Below are positions 27,690 to 36,923 of a stretch of 64,000 nucleotides of DNA, piece after piece. The translations under genes were made by a program, and so were the position numbers. Every line of letters begins with the position of its first letter. Positions within the stretch are counted from its first letter, which is position 1. Location: positions 1 through 64,000 of the forward strand of contig NZ_JAFCGY010000002.1 in assembly GCF_016836705.1 (NCBI RefSeq), read 5' to 3'. The notes beneath the pieces were generated by a model that was not told the DNA's origin, made no database searches, and saw nothing but the letters and a program-made list of their open reading frames with translations. The stretch comes from Mesorhizobium caraganae (GTDB lineage: Bacteria > Pseudomonadota > Alphaproteobacteria > Rhizobiales > Rhizobiaceae).

Positions 27690-30600
27690 ATAAGCACCCG
27701 TCCTCAGAACAATTGCGCGATGCGGCGCCCGAGCATCCCGCCGCGGCCGAAGTGACTTCGACGAAGCGTGCCAAGGCGAAGGCCAAACCTGCGAAGCGCA
27801 CCTGCATCATGGTCCTCGGCATGCATCGTTCGGGCACGAGCGCGCTGACCAGGGCAATCAGCCTACTTGGCGCGGAGCTGCCGAAGGATTTGCTCGGCGC
27901 CAATCCGACCAATCCGACGGGCCACTGGGAGCCCTTGAAGCTAATCGAGCTGCACGACCAGATGCTCGCCGAGGCGGGCAGCAGGTGGGACGATTGGCGC
28001 AGGTTCGATCTTGGCGATTTGTCGAAGGCGCGCGCTCAATTCTACAGGGTGGAAATCGCTCGCCTCATTGACGAGGAGTACGGCGACGCCAGTCTGCTGG
28101 TGCTCAAGGAGCCGCGCATCTCGCGTTTTGTGCCGCTCTACGCGAGCATCTTCAAGTCTATGAACATCGACCTGCAATACGTTCTGGCAAGTCGCAATCC
28201 GCTTGCGGTCGTTGCGTCGCTCGGCAAACGAGATCGTTCGACCCCGGGCTTCGGTGCCTTGCTTTGGCTTCGTCATGAATTGGAGGCCGAGGGCTCGACA
28301 CGCGGCGCACCACGTGTGTTCGTCTCGTATGAGGCGATGATGCGGAGCTGGCGGCCGACGCTGGACAAGATCACGGCCGCGCTTTCGGCTGCCTGGCCTC
28401 GCGCGGTCGAAGAGGCTGCATCCGAGATTGATGCCTATATTTCGAGTGACTATCAACACCACACGGCAAGTGATGGCGCACTCTTCGCCGACGAGCGAAT
28501 CGCCGGATGGGTGAAAGATACCTATTCGGCACTCAAGGCTCTGGAAACAGATGCCGGCCAGGCTGAGGCCATGGCGGTTCTCGACCGTGTCAAAACTGAG
28601 TTCGACGCCGTCGCTCCAATCTTCGGCGAAGCATTTTTCCCCGAGCTGCAGGTTCGAGCGCAGATTTTTTCCGAATTGGCAGGGCACTGGCAGCGAGCTG
28701 CGGAAGAGCAGGTGAACAAGGCTGCCCAGCTTGCAAGTGAGCTTCAGCAGAAAGATGCAGATATAGCCGGATATCGTCATAGCGTTGCGGAAGCGAACCT
28801 CGCTGCAGAAAAGGCCAGATCCGAAATATCGATCGCGGTTGAGGAAAATATCAGGTTGACGGAAATTCTCGGCAAGACAAAACTGGAGTTGAGCGAGGCA
28901 AAAGAGAAAGAGTTGGCGAGAGGGCAGCAGGAAATAGTACATCTCTACGCTGCTCGATCAGGCCTCTCGGATAATTCACTTCTTGATACCCAAAATGAGG
29001 CGATTGAACCCGCAAGAATAGCCTGGGTCGATCGATTGAAAGCCACGAAGCTTGTTCAACGTCTTCGGCTGGCCCGTATCCATCGCGGCGGCTGGCGAAA
29101 CGTGGCGAAAGCCATCTATGTTCGTGTGGCCTCGAAAGGGGTGAGGCAGGCGACGCTTGATGGGCTTTCATTTCTCAAGGTTCCGGATGCTCGGATCGCG
29201 GAAAACCTGCTCAGGGAAAAGGAGGAAGTGTCGTCTCGCTTTGCGCTGTCCAATGTTTCCACATCCAGTTTTGCCGGCCCGACCATATCCGTTCTGATGC
29301 CTGTCTACAGACCGCCGATTCATTTTCTGGAGCGGGCGATTCTGTCCCTGGTGGCTCAAGAGTACAAAAATTGGGAACTTGTCATTGTCGATGACTGTTC
29401 GCAGGATGATGAAATTACAGAGCTTCTGGATAGGTTTGCATCTCTCGACAGGCGGGTGAAAGCCCATAGGCTTGGGGAAAACGGGGGAATCTCGAAGGCA
29501 ACCAATCATGCCCTGGATCAATCCTCCGGGACGTATATTGCCCTTTTGGATCACGACGACATTTTGACAAAAGATGCCCTTCTCAGGGTTGCTGAGGTGC
29601 TTGTCGCGGATTCTGCTGTAGATTTTATCTACTCTGACGAATGCAAAGTCGACGTAAACGATCGTCCCGTGGAAATTTTCCGCAAGCCCGATTGGAGTCC
29701 TCATCTCCTATTCAATTGCATGTATACCGCCCACCTGACGGTTTACGAAAAAAGCCTTGTTCAGCAAGTCGGCGCCTTTCGCAGTGAGTACGACTTTTCG
29801 CAAGACTATGATCTTGCGCTTCGCATTTCGGAGCAGGCCAGGAAAATTGTCCATATCGAGCGTGTGCTTTATGGCTGGCGGATGATCCAAGGATCTGCAT
29901 CCTTGGGTGGCAAGGACTATGCTCGAATTTCAAATATAGCAGCTCTTGAAGACACGATTCAACGCCGAAACTATGGCGGTCGAGCAGTCGCTCTACCTTA
30001 TGCCAACAGGGTGCACAGGGATCCAAACTTACTTTCTGGAAATTTGGTGTCGATCGTAATTCCGTCGGACGATGCGGAAAACATACGATCGTCGATTAAT
30101 TCGATATTGAATGGAACGGATACGGACCTATTCGAAATAATCGTGGTGACGAATAGCCGTATAGCGCGAAATTTGGCGGAGATTTCGGGCAAGGTTAAAT
30201 TTTCTATCTATGACAAGAAGTTTAACTTTTCAGATAAATGTAATCAGGGGGCCCATGAGTCAAGAGGGAAATACATCGTTTTCTTCAATGATGATGTTCG
30301 GGTAATTTCGCGAGACTGGATTTCCAGTCTGTTGGAGGCAGCCACATTGGAAAATGTAGGCATTGTTGGCCCAAAGCTGCTCTATGAGAACAACTTGATT
30401 CAGCATGCTGGCATGGTTACCGGTGTGCGTGGACTCGTGGGCACTGCGTTCCACTCTCTCCCCGATATGACGACGGACCATTATAACTTCGCGCAGTCCA
30501 TTCGAGATGTTTCATTGATTTGCGGCGCGTGTTTGATGATAGACCGTGACGTATTTATGGAAGTAGGGGGGTTTGACGCGGAGCGTTTTCCAATCGCTCA

Positions 30601-31987
30601 TTCTGACGTCGATTTGTGTCTGAAGGTACGTGCCAAGGGATACAGCTGTGTGTATTCTCCATATCCGCGTTTATACCACATAGGTCATGTTTCTATTGGG
30701 AAGAATGAGAAGGATGAAGCCAATAACGCCGTCTCAAAAAAAGATAAATCCGATATTAATCTTCTGAAGAGATGGCCGAACTCGATTTGTCGAGATCCTT
30801 TTTACACCAAGACGATGAAAGATCTGCTATACCGAGATTCTCAGGAGGAATTTCAGGTATATCCCGGTCACGGCGTTCTTGATTCTTCGGATTGTTGGCG
30901 TGATGCCGGCCGGGAAGTATTGATCATATCTCACGAGATGACCGAAAGCGGCGCGCCGCGCGTTGTTCTCGATCTGGCCAGGACGCTGTCAGAAGCCGGC
31001 AATTTTGTTGTTGTGGCAACGCCAACCGATGGCCCGATGCGGACCCATATCAATGATCTGGGCATAACGGTCATTGTTGATGAGCTCGTTCTCACGAGGC
31101 ACGAAACCGTTCTCAAACTAGGCAGGAATTTCGACGCGATAATCGTTAACACCGTGGTTGGATGGCCGGTGGTGTGTCAGCTTGCCGAACTGGTCCCCAC
31201 CTTTTGGTATCTCCACGAAAGCGAATTTGCGAAAGAACTTTTCTCGTCGAATTCCGAGGCAAGACAGGCTCTGAACAAGGCCGCTGGTGTTTGGGTTGGG
31301 AGTAAGATTGCCGGACGCGTTGTCGAGCCGTTTTTTGCAGATTATTCCGTTGTTCCGTACAGCGGCGCGACGATGGGCTCGGCTGCCGAGTCCTCGGGGC
31401 CAACGGAGGGCGAGGACAACAACATCGTCATCTCGGTGCTTGGCTCATATGAGCCGCGCAAGGGCCAGGATCTGGCGATCTTGGCGGTGGACAAATTGGA
31501 CAAAAGCACTCGGCGTATGTGCGAGTTGCGATTGGCCGGGCGGAGCCTCAACGCGGGATACCACGGTCAGATCGTTGAAATGGCGGACATCAGAGTTGGT
31601 GTTGCGGCGCAGGGGCCTCTCAGCCACGCGGAGTACGAAAGAGCGCTGCACGAAACTGACATACTTCTCGTCTCTTCGCGCGACGACACACTGCCACTTG
31701 TTTCGATCGACGCCCTGGGGTGCGGAAAGATCCTGGTATGCTCGACCGCCGTCGGCACCGCAGAGTATATTGAAGACGGCGTCTCCGGATACATAGCGGA
31801 AGATTCCAGCCCCACGAGTCTTGCAGCTGCGCTTGGGCGGGCGATCAGCGACAGAGCTAAATGGCCCGAGATCGGAGATGCCGCCAAGGCAGTTTTCGCG
31901 GCCAATTTTTCGCCTGAAGCCTTCGCTGGCGAAATACTGCATCGCGTGGCGTCAAAGCTGGACAGAGATTTGGATCGTACGGCATGA
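27686..31987 (+). CDS. Four-module protein: sulfotransferase-like, coiled coil, two GT2 and one GT4 domain
   Basis: A 1433-residue cytoplasmic glycan-assembly protein. Residues 1-38 are Lys/Ala-rich; 40 to about 310 are sulfotransferase-like, with a PAPS-type P-loop GMHRSGTSAL at 45-54 and LVLKEPRISRF. About 320-420 is coiled coil. About 533-770 is a GT2 domain (TISVLMPVYRPP, DDCSQDD, LLDHDD). About 787-1040 is a second GT2 domain (SIVIPSDDAEN, FFNDDV). About 1076-1433 is a GT4 domain (EVLIISHEMTESGAPRVVLDLA and a C-terminal DDTLPLVSIDALG where the family has the E-x7-E motif, here with Asp in place of both Glu). It starts at ATG 27686, overlapping rmlD. The 5' part is G+C-rich but the GT2 region is far poorer (30179-30240 is near 30 percent). 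It probably polymerises or caps the O-chain with several sugars; the sulfotransferase activity is unproven. Confidence 0.85.
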   Translation: MNKHPSSEQLRDAAPEHPAAAEVTSTKRAKAKAKPAKRTCIMVLGMHRSGTSALTRAISLLGAELPKDLLGANPTNPTGHWEPLKLIELHDQMLAEAGSRWDDWRRFDLGDLSKARAQFYRVEIARLIDEEYGDASLLVLKEPRISRFVPLYASIFKSMNIDLQYVLASRNPLAVVASLGKRDRSTPGFGALLWLRHELEAEGSTRGAPRVFVSYEAMMRSWRPTLDKITAALSAAWPRAVEEAASEIDAYISSDYQHHTASDGALFADERIAGWVKDTYSALKALETDAGQAEAMAVLDRVKTEFDAVAPIFGEAFFPELQVRAQIFSELAGHWQRAAEEQVNKAAQLASELQQKDADIAGYRHSVAEANLAAEKARSEISIAVEENIRLTEILGKTKLELSEAKEKELARGQQEIVHLYAARSGLSDNSLLDTQNEAIEPARIAWVDRLKATKLVQRLRLARIHRGGWRNVAKAIYVRVASKGVRQATLDGLSFLKVPDARIAENLLREKEEVSSRFALSNVSTSSFAGPTISVLMPVYRPPIHFLERAILSLVAQEYKNWELVIVDDCSQDDEITELLDRFASLDRRVKAHRLGENGGISKATNHALDQSSGTYIALLDHDDILTKDALLRVAEVLVADSAVDFIYSDECKVDVNDRPVEIFRKPDWSPHLLFNCMYTAHLTVYEKSLVQQVGAFRSEYDFSQDYDLALRISEQARKIVHIERVLYGWRMIQGSASLGGKDYARISNIAALEDTIQRRNYGGRAVALPYANRVHRDPNLLSGNLVSIVIPSDDAENIRSSINSILNGTDTDLFEIIVVTNSRIARNLAEISGKVKFSIYDKKFNFSDKCNQGAHESRGKYIVFFNDDVRVISRDWISSLLEAATLENVGIVGPKLLYENNLIQHAGMVTGVRGLVGTAFHSLPDMTTDHYNFAQSIRDVSLICGACLMIDRDVFMEVGGFDAERFPIAHSDVDLCLKVRAKGYSCVYSPYPRLYHIGHVSIGKNEKDEANNAVSKKDKSDINLLKRWPNSICRDPFYTKTMKDLLYRDSQEEFQVYPGHGVLDSSDCWRDAGREVLIISHEMTESGAPRVVLDLARTLSEAGNFVVVATPTDGPMRTHINDLGITVIVDELVLTRHETVLKLGRNFDAIIVNTVVGWPVVCQLAELVPTFWYLHESEFAKELFSSNSEARQALNKAAGVWVGSKIAGRVVEPFFADYSVVPYSGATMGSAAESSGPTEGEDNNIVISVLGSYEPRKGQDLAILAVDKLDKSTRRMCELRLAGRSLNAGYHGQIVEMADIRVGVAAQGPLSHAEYERALHETDILLVSSRDDTLPLVSIDALGCGKILVCSTAVGTAEYIEDGVSGYIAEDSSPTSLAAALGRAISDRAKWPEIGDAAKAVFAANFSPEAFAGEILHRVASKLDRDLDRTA

Positions 31988-32090
31988 GCCAGGTTGCAAT
32001 CGCGCATTGCCTAAGGCTAGGTCCAAAGATCGGCCGCCCTTGGCGGGTCCATCGGGACGGTCTCCTAAACTTCGCTCAGGGGGAGCTCGG

Positions 32091-33014
32091 ATGATTGGTA
32101 TTTTTGGAGCATCCGGGTTCATCGGGCGAAATCTCGTTGATCATTTCAACCAGAAAAATATTCCATTCCGTGGCTTTGTACGGCGAGCAGCTTTTGCTCA
32201 AACGGCCAACATGACACTTATTGATTTCGATGACCCGGCGACCTATCGCGACCATCTCAAAGAACTGAGCGCCGTGGTGTTGCTCGTTAGCGCATCTGTG
32301 CCGGCCACCTTCGCAAATGATCTCGTATCTGAGGTGAGTCGGAATGTCGTTCCGCATATCAAATTCCTGCAAAGCATCCGTGGGACCTCAATCGAGCATG
32401 TGGTCTATCTATCATCTGGCGGAACGATCTACGGAGTGCCCCGGCAGTCGAGCATCACTGAAGAACACCCAACTCTTCCAATAAGCACCTACGGGTGCGG
32501 CAAACTGATGATCGAGAGCGCCATAAAGACGCTATCTGCGGGCGCCGGATGGAACTATTCGATTCTTCGTGCTTCGAATCCTATTGGCAAATATCAGTCG
32601 CCCGAAAAGGGGCAGGGCCTCGTTGCCGCTGCCGTTCGAGCTGCCTTTCTCGGTGCCCCGATTGACATCTGGGGCGACGGCAAGGCATTGCGCGACTACA
32701 TCGACGTACGAGATCTTTGTGCTGCCATCGATATCGTACTGAGGCCGCAAGAGCGAAAAAGACAAATTTACAATGTCGGACTGGGCAGATCAGTTAGTGT
32801 AAATGAAATCGTCGACCTTTGCTCCTATGCATGCGGAAAACCTATCTTCCGAAATTACATACCGGAGAAGTCGTTTCTTGTGAGGGACGTGGAGTTGAAT
32901 TGCGACGCCATAACGCGTGATACGGGATGGAAGGCGAAATTTGACATTTCCGATGCGATACAAAATTTTGTATTGGATTACAAAGAGACGACGCAGACTG
33001 CGTCATTACCCTGA
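32091..33014 (+). CDS. NAD-dependent epimerase/dehydratase
   Basis: A 307-residue extended SDR acting on a nucleotide sugar. The N-terminal Rossmann motif is IFGASGFIGRNL, the active-site serine segment is VVYLSSGGTIYG and the usual Tyr-x3-Lys appears as YGCGKLMIE. The C-terminal half has RASNPIGKYQSPEKGQGLV and DYIDVRDLCAAI, typical of UDP-galactose 4-epimerase-like proteins. The start at ATG 32091 follows GGGGGAG. It lies 100 bases after the giant transferase gene and probably supplies a sugar for it. A+T content is higher than in core genes. Confidence 0.82.
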   Translation: MIGIFGASGFIGRNLVDHFNQKNIPFRGFVRRAAFAQTANMTLIDFDDPATYRDHLKELSAVVLLVSASVPATFANDLVSEVSRNVVPHIKFLQSIRGTSIEHVVYLSSGGTIYGVPRQSSITEEHPTLPISTYGCGKLMIESAIKTLSAGAGWNYSILRASNPIGKYQSPEKGQGLVAAAVRAAFLGAPIDIWGDGKALRDYIDVRDLCAAIDIVLRPQERKRQIYNVGLGRSVSVNEIVDLCSYACGKPIFRNYIPEKSFLVRDVELNCDAITRDTGWKAKFDISDAIQNFVLDYKETTQTASLP

Positions 33015-33134
33015 AATCGCGCTACTGTACGTCTTCAAGGAAATGTTAAAAATAAGAAAACTGACGGCATAGGTTGACGATGAAAAATCATCGATCTTGC
33101 TACTTCAGAAACGTCCGGCTGCTTCGAAATAGTG

Positions 33135-34025
33135 CTACTTGACGTTCTTTTGAAGCACGAACAACGCTTCGTTTCGAATGGCGCTCTCGAAGCATTTCGT
33201 AAACCCAAACGGTTCAGCCAAGCGGTCGAGATGGGCGGAGAATGTTTCTTTGGTCCACGCGTGGACGTGGATGTCGACGCGCTTTTTTAGCCCGGCTTCG
33301 GCTGCCGACACCAACTCGGTTTCGGTAAACGCAGGCTGGGAAATCGGGTGCACATAACGGCAGTGCTCGATATAGGAGGCCAGTAGCGTCGGTTCTCCGC
33401 CCGTACTCAAATCGTCCATGAGATGGTCGAACGGTGTCGGAGGTCGGTCCCGGTCAGTAGTGAATCTCATGTCCGGCACGGCGATGACGTAGACGCCACC
33501 TGGCTTCAATCGTGCCAGTCCCTCGCGAATTGAGCCGAACGGGTTGGCCAGGTGTTCGATGACGTGGGCCGAAATGACGAAGTCGAGGCTCGCGTGCCGA
33601 GTTCCCGCAAAGGTCTCCGCATCGATGAAGCCGCCCTCCGTGATGTTTTTGTCGGCAAAGTGCGTCTTCAACGTTTCGTTGTCGCGGATGTCGCCGTAGA
33701 TCACCGTGGCCGTGGGTGGCACAGGAAATGGACGGTTGCCGGCTCCGACTTCAATGCCGATTCCCTTGACAAAGGCGTCTGAAATCACGGTTCTTGCACC
33801 GATGACCTCGTGAAGTCCGGCTTTGTCTCCGACCTGGCGGCGGTCGCGATGGAGCGCCGCCGCGACATGGGCGAGTTCGCTGTGCGAGCGTTCCAACCAA
33901 AACTCTACCGTTTCGTCTGCGTATATTTCAGTCACGGATAAACGGCTCCTGGCTGCAAGTTCTCTAACCAAGCCGATCGGCCGCTGGAGGAACGGGAATT
34001 TCCGTACGATTTCTGCACTGCGCAT
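33135..34025 (-). CDS. SAM-dependent methyltransferase (class I)
   Basis: A 296-residue methyltransferase. The SAM-binding motif I is GIEVGAGNRPFP, the acidic end of the second strand is YGDIRD, and the motif around FVISAHVIEHLANPFGSIREGLARLKPGGVYVIAVPD is typical of the type-11/12 class. It is on the minus strand within the O-antigen locus. An O-methyltransferase that modifies a chain-terminal sugar would suit a Wzm/Wzt system with a recognition domain, but this is inference. It may have its own promoter in the 34026-34624 region. Confidence 0.82.
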   Translation of the reverse strand: MRSAEIVRKFPFLQRPIGLVRELAARSRLSVTEIYADETVEFWLERSHSELAHVAAALHRDRRQVGDKAGLHEVIGARTVISDAFVKGIGIEVGAGNRPFPVPPTATVIYGDIRDNETLKTHFADKNITEGGFIDAETFAGTRHASLDFVISAHVIEHLANPFGSIREGLARLKPGGVYVIAVPDMRFTTDRDRPPTPFDHLMDDLSTGGEPTLLASYIEHCRYVHPISQPAFTETELVSAAEAGLKKRVDIHVHAWTKETFSAHLDRLAEPFGFTKCFESAIRNEALFVLQKNVK

Positions 34026-34475
34026 TTTGGGCCCTACAACAGCTTCCTCGACCTAGCGTGGTTGATCTGCGTCGTCACGCTTTCGATAAGGCTCTCATCG
34101 TGGCTTGCCAAAACGCTAGCGTCTGCCCTCGAGCTAGGTCGTCCATGCGGCGTATCGCGTTCTTGGAACGAGGCGCCAGCCCCTTCGGCTGCTCCTGGGC
34201 GCCTTGGCCACGCGATGTGTATGTCATATCCGTCGTCTTCGCTCCCCAATTCGTGGCGCACTCTTCGCACCGCTTCTCTCGGTTCGCAAGCCTCTCGATC
34301 ACAACCCCAAGCCGATGTCGACCGGCAGCTTCGCGCTGGCAAAAAGTTCGTGAATGCGAATATGAAACATCTGGCCATCACCTCAACTCCACGCTATGCG
34401 ATATGTGGCGGGTAAGTTGAGGATTGGCATTCTGGCTTGGAGGGGAGAGTTGCCCCAAGATATCGAGCAGACGCC
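34026..34475. other. Noncoding stretch before wzm, includes leader block
   Basis: About 450 bases with no supported gene: several short frames are open on both strands but with conflicting composition and no ribosome sites. It contains the first copy of a repeated block (34361-34440) and an upstream part that still shows scattered similarity (for example GCAAGCCTC, TCACAACCC, CGGCAGCTT) to the region before 39059. The divergent methyltransferase promoter must also lie here. Confidence 0.5.
34361..34440 (+). repeat. Conserved leader block, copy A (before wzm)
   Basis: This 80-base stretch aligns without gaps to 38902-38981: my hand count gives 55 identities in 80. The best conserved parts are CTGGC (34371), CGCTATGCGATA (34392-34403) and GGATTGGCA (34421-34429), with identical spacing in both copies. 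Each copy lies upstream of a polysaccharide gene on the plus strand. A promoter, regulator site or transcribed leader are the options. Confidence 0.7.
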
Positions 34476-34628
34476 ATGAACCACGAGAGTGTCATGCAAT
34501 TGAGCCCACCGCTTTCTAAGTCGGCTGAAACGACGGTCGTCTATTCGACCGCCAGCGTCGGGATCGTCTGGGCTTCCGGCATGCTCGTTGTCGCTGCGGC
34601 CAAGAAGACGATTCAAACGGCATCATGA
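34476..34628 (+). CDS. Possible 50-residue peptide upstream of wzm
   Basis: An ATG at 34476 opens 50 codons that end in TGA overlapping the wzm ATG (ATGA at 34625-34628), a typical coupled arrangement. The C-terminal half (STASVGIVWASGMLVVAAA) is weakly hydrophobic. No family is recognised and the ribosome site is weak, so it may be a leader peptide or chance. Confidence 0.3.
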   Translation: MNHESVMQLSPPLSKSAETTVVYSTASVGIVWASGMLVVAAAKKTIQTAS

Positions 34629-35413
34629 ACCTTGCTCAGCTTGTTATTTCCCTGACACATCGGGAGGTGTCTGGCCGCTATCGCGGTTCCACGTTTGGGC
34701 TGTTGTGGTCGCTGCTCAATCCCTTGCTCATGCTCGCGGTGTACACGTTCGTGTTCGGTGTTGTGATGAAATCGCGCTGGACAATGCCCGATCAGCAAAG
34801 TGCTACCCATTCCACCGGCGAGTTTGCCGTGATCCTGTTTTGCGGATTGATTGTCTTCCAGTTTTTCTCGGAGGTGATTTCGCAGGCGCCTGCGCTGATT
34901 GTAGGCAACGCAAACTATGTAAAAAAGATTGTCTTCCCGATCCAGATTCTGCCGATCGTTTCGGCTGGCACCGCGCTGTTTCATGCGGCTGTCAGCCTCT
35001 TGGTGCTGCTGGTTTTCGCCTATGTCGTTTTTGGAAATATTCCGCTCACAGTGATTCTGGCGCCTCTGGTTTTCGCGCCGCTGGTTATTCTGGTGCTCGG
35101 TATAGCGTGGGCGTTGGCGTCGATCGGCGTCTATTTTCGTGATATGAGCCAGATCGTCGCTCCTCTCGTGACCGCGACCATGTTCCTGTCGCCCGTCTTC
35201 TTCCAGAGAGCGTCGCTGCCGACCTGGCTGCAGCCCTGGCTCTCGCTCAACCCGCTCGCGATCCCGGTCGAGAATTTCCGCAACGTGGTCCTCTTCGGCG
35301 TACAGCCGAACTGGATGGCGCTCGGCTCCTACTCGATCGTAGCGATTGTGGTGATGTTTTTGGGCTATCAATTTTTCCAGAAGACTCGCAGAGGCTTTGC
35401 CGATGTCCTCTGA
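34625..35413 (+). CDS. wzm: Polysaccharide ABC exporter permease Wzm
   Basis: A 262-residue ABC-2-type membrane protein that exports lipid-linked O-polysaccharide across the inner membrane. Starts with an amphipathic segment and SLTHREVSGRYRGSTFGLLWSLLNPLLMLAVYTFVFG, the family signature, followed by five more predicted helices and the C-terminal LGYQFFQKTRRGFADVL. It overlaps wzt by 11 bases. The pair shows that this locus uses the ABC-transporter pathway rather than Wzx/Wzy. Confidence 0.93.
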   Translation: MNLAQLVISLTHREVSGRYRGSTFGLLWSLLNPLLMLAVYTFVFGVVMKSRWTMPDQQSATHSTGEFAVILFCGLIVFQFFSEVISQAPALIVGNANYVKKIVFPIQILPIVSAGTALFHAAVSLLVLLVFAYVVFGNIPLTVILAPLVFAPLVILVLGIAWALASIGVYFRDMSQIVAPLVTATMFLSPVFFQRASLPTWLQPWLSLNPLAIPVENFRNVVLFGVQPNWMALGSYSIVAIVVMFLGYQFFQKTRRGFADVL

Positions 35414-36923
35414 CAAGACCGGAGTTGAGACGGTTGGCCGTGCGTCCGACATTGCAATCCGAGTGCGTGACGTGTCGAAACATTATGTCATGTTCGAGCG
35501 GCCGGAAGACCGCTTCAAGCAGATGATTGTGCCTCGGCTCGAGCGTCTGGTGGGGCGCCCACCGCGCCGCTACTTTCGCGACTTCGCGGCCTTGTCCGGC
35601 ATTTCCTTCGACATTGGCCGCGGCGAAACAGTTGGCATCATCGGCCGCAATGGATCCGGCAAGTCGACGCTCTTGCAGATCATCTGCGGCACGCTGCAGC
35701 CGACCGCGGGGTCGGTCGAGGTCAATGGCCGGATCGCCGCGTTGCTTGAGCTTGGCGCCGGCTTCAATCCAGAGTTCACCGGCCGCGAAAACGTCTTCCT
35801 CAACGCGTCGATTCTCGGTGTGCCTCGCAAGGAGATGGAGTGGCGTTTCGACGACATTGCGCGTTTCGCCGATATCGGTCCCTTCATCGATCAGCCGGTA
35901 AAGACCTATTCGTCGGGCATGCAGGTGCGGCTCGCCTTCGCCACCGCTATCAACGTCGATCCCGACATCCTGGTAGTGGACGAAGCGCTGTCAGTGGGCG
36001 ACGAGGCGTTTCAACGCAAGTGCTTCGCCCGCATCGAGGACATCAAGGACAAGGGTGGCACCATTCTGTTTGTCAGCCACGGTGCGCAGACCATCGTCCA
36101 GCTTTGCACGCGGGCATTGCTCGTGGATGCCGGTGAGCTCATACTTGAAGGCCGGCCAAAAGCGGTGGTGGCGCAATATCAGCGGATGGTCAACGCCAGC
36201 GTGGAAACGGCGAAAGAAATCCGCGCCGGGATTCTTGCACCCAGTGCCGTTTCGCCGACTGCCAAGGCAGCAGTCGCTGGCAGTTTCGAAGACAAGCCCG
36301 CCGTCCCCAATACTAAGTCGGCAGCGGTTATGAAGTTTCCTGCTGCTGAAGCCTCCGATGCGGTCGTCGCGTCACCTGTCGAGGCCGAATCGAACGACAC
36401 CGCTGGCCAGTACGCAGACTATTACGACCCTAACCTCAAGTCGAAGTCCGCAGTTTATCTCGAAGAAAGAGGTGCCCGCATCCGGGATCTTCGCGTTCTA
36501 ACCCTCAGTGGCGAGGAGGTGAATGTGCTGCAAATGGGAAAGCGGTATGTTCTCGAATACACAGTGGACTTTTATTCTCAGGCAAGGGAGGTCGGCTTCG
36601 AGTTCCTGTTCAAAACTGTAACAGGCCTGGTTTTGGCAGGATCAGACACGCATAGAGTAAAGGGAGAAAAAACTCAGTTTGTCATTTCCGGTGCGGCGAT
36701 GAAAATAAGTTTTACCTTTAACTGTATCATGTTGCCGGGCGTCTATCTCGCAAGTGCCGGCGTACGAGGTCTGGTGAACGGCGAATTGTGTATGCTTCAC
36801 AAGATTATTGAAGGCATTCTCATACGCGTCGCCAGCGAGCCAGACCTTGCAGCAATCGGCTACGCAAACCTAGATGCAACGCCCCAGGTGGCTCTGTCTT
36901 CAGCAGAGCTTCCAGAGCATTGA
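35403..36923 (+). CDS. wzt: Polysaccharide ABC exporter ATPase Wzt with C-terminal carbohydrate-binding domain
   Basis: A 506-residue ATPase partner of Wzm. Walker A GRNGSGKSTLLQI, signature YSSGMQVRLAFA and Walker B DILVVDEALSVGDEAF lie in the first 230 residues. A low-complexity Ala/Val/Pro linker follows (about 265-330), then a Wzt_C-type beta sandwich from about 355 to 490 (GARIRDLRVLTLSGEEVN, LEYTVDFYSQAREVGFEF). In other systems that domain recognises the modified non-reducing end of the finished chain. ATG 35403 is used; TTG 35397 is open. The last 104 bases overlap, antisense, the gene at 36820-38580. Confidence 0.92.
   Translation: MSSDKTGVETVGRASDIAIRVRDVSKHYVMFERPEDRFKQMIVPRLERLVGRPPRRYFRDFAALSGISFDIGRGETVGIIGRNGSGKSTLLQIICGTLQPTAGSVEVNGRIAALLELGAGFNPEFTGRENVFLNASILGVPRKEMEWRFDDIARFADIGPFIDQPVKTYSSGMQVRLAFATAINVDPDILVVDEALSVGDEAFQRKCFARIEDIKDKGGTILFVSHGAQTIVQLCTRALLVDAGELILEGRPKAVVAQYQRMVNASVETAKEIRAGILAPSAVSPTAKAAVAGSFEDKPAVPNTKSAAVMKFPAAEASDAVVASPVEAESNDTAGQYADYYDPNLKSKSAVYLEERGARIRDLRVLTLSGEEVNVLQMGKRYVLEYTVDFYSQAREVGFEFLFKTVTGLVLAGSDTHRVKGEKTQFVISGAAMKISFTFNCIMLPGVYLASAGVRGLVNGELCMLHKIIEGILIRVASEPDLAAIGYANLDATPQVALSSAELPEH

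Noticed and set aside
34058..34420. Overlapping frames of 75 to 120 codons on both strands before wzm
   Set aside because: They conflict with each other, lack ribosome sites, and cover the block repeated before 39059, which aligns with indels and changes not in multiples of three.
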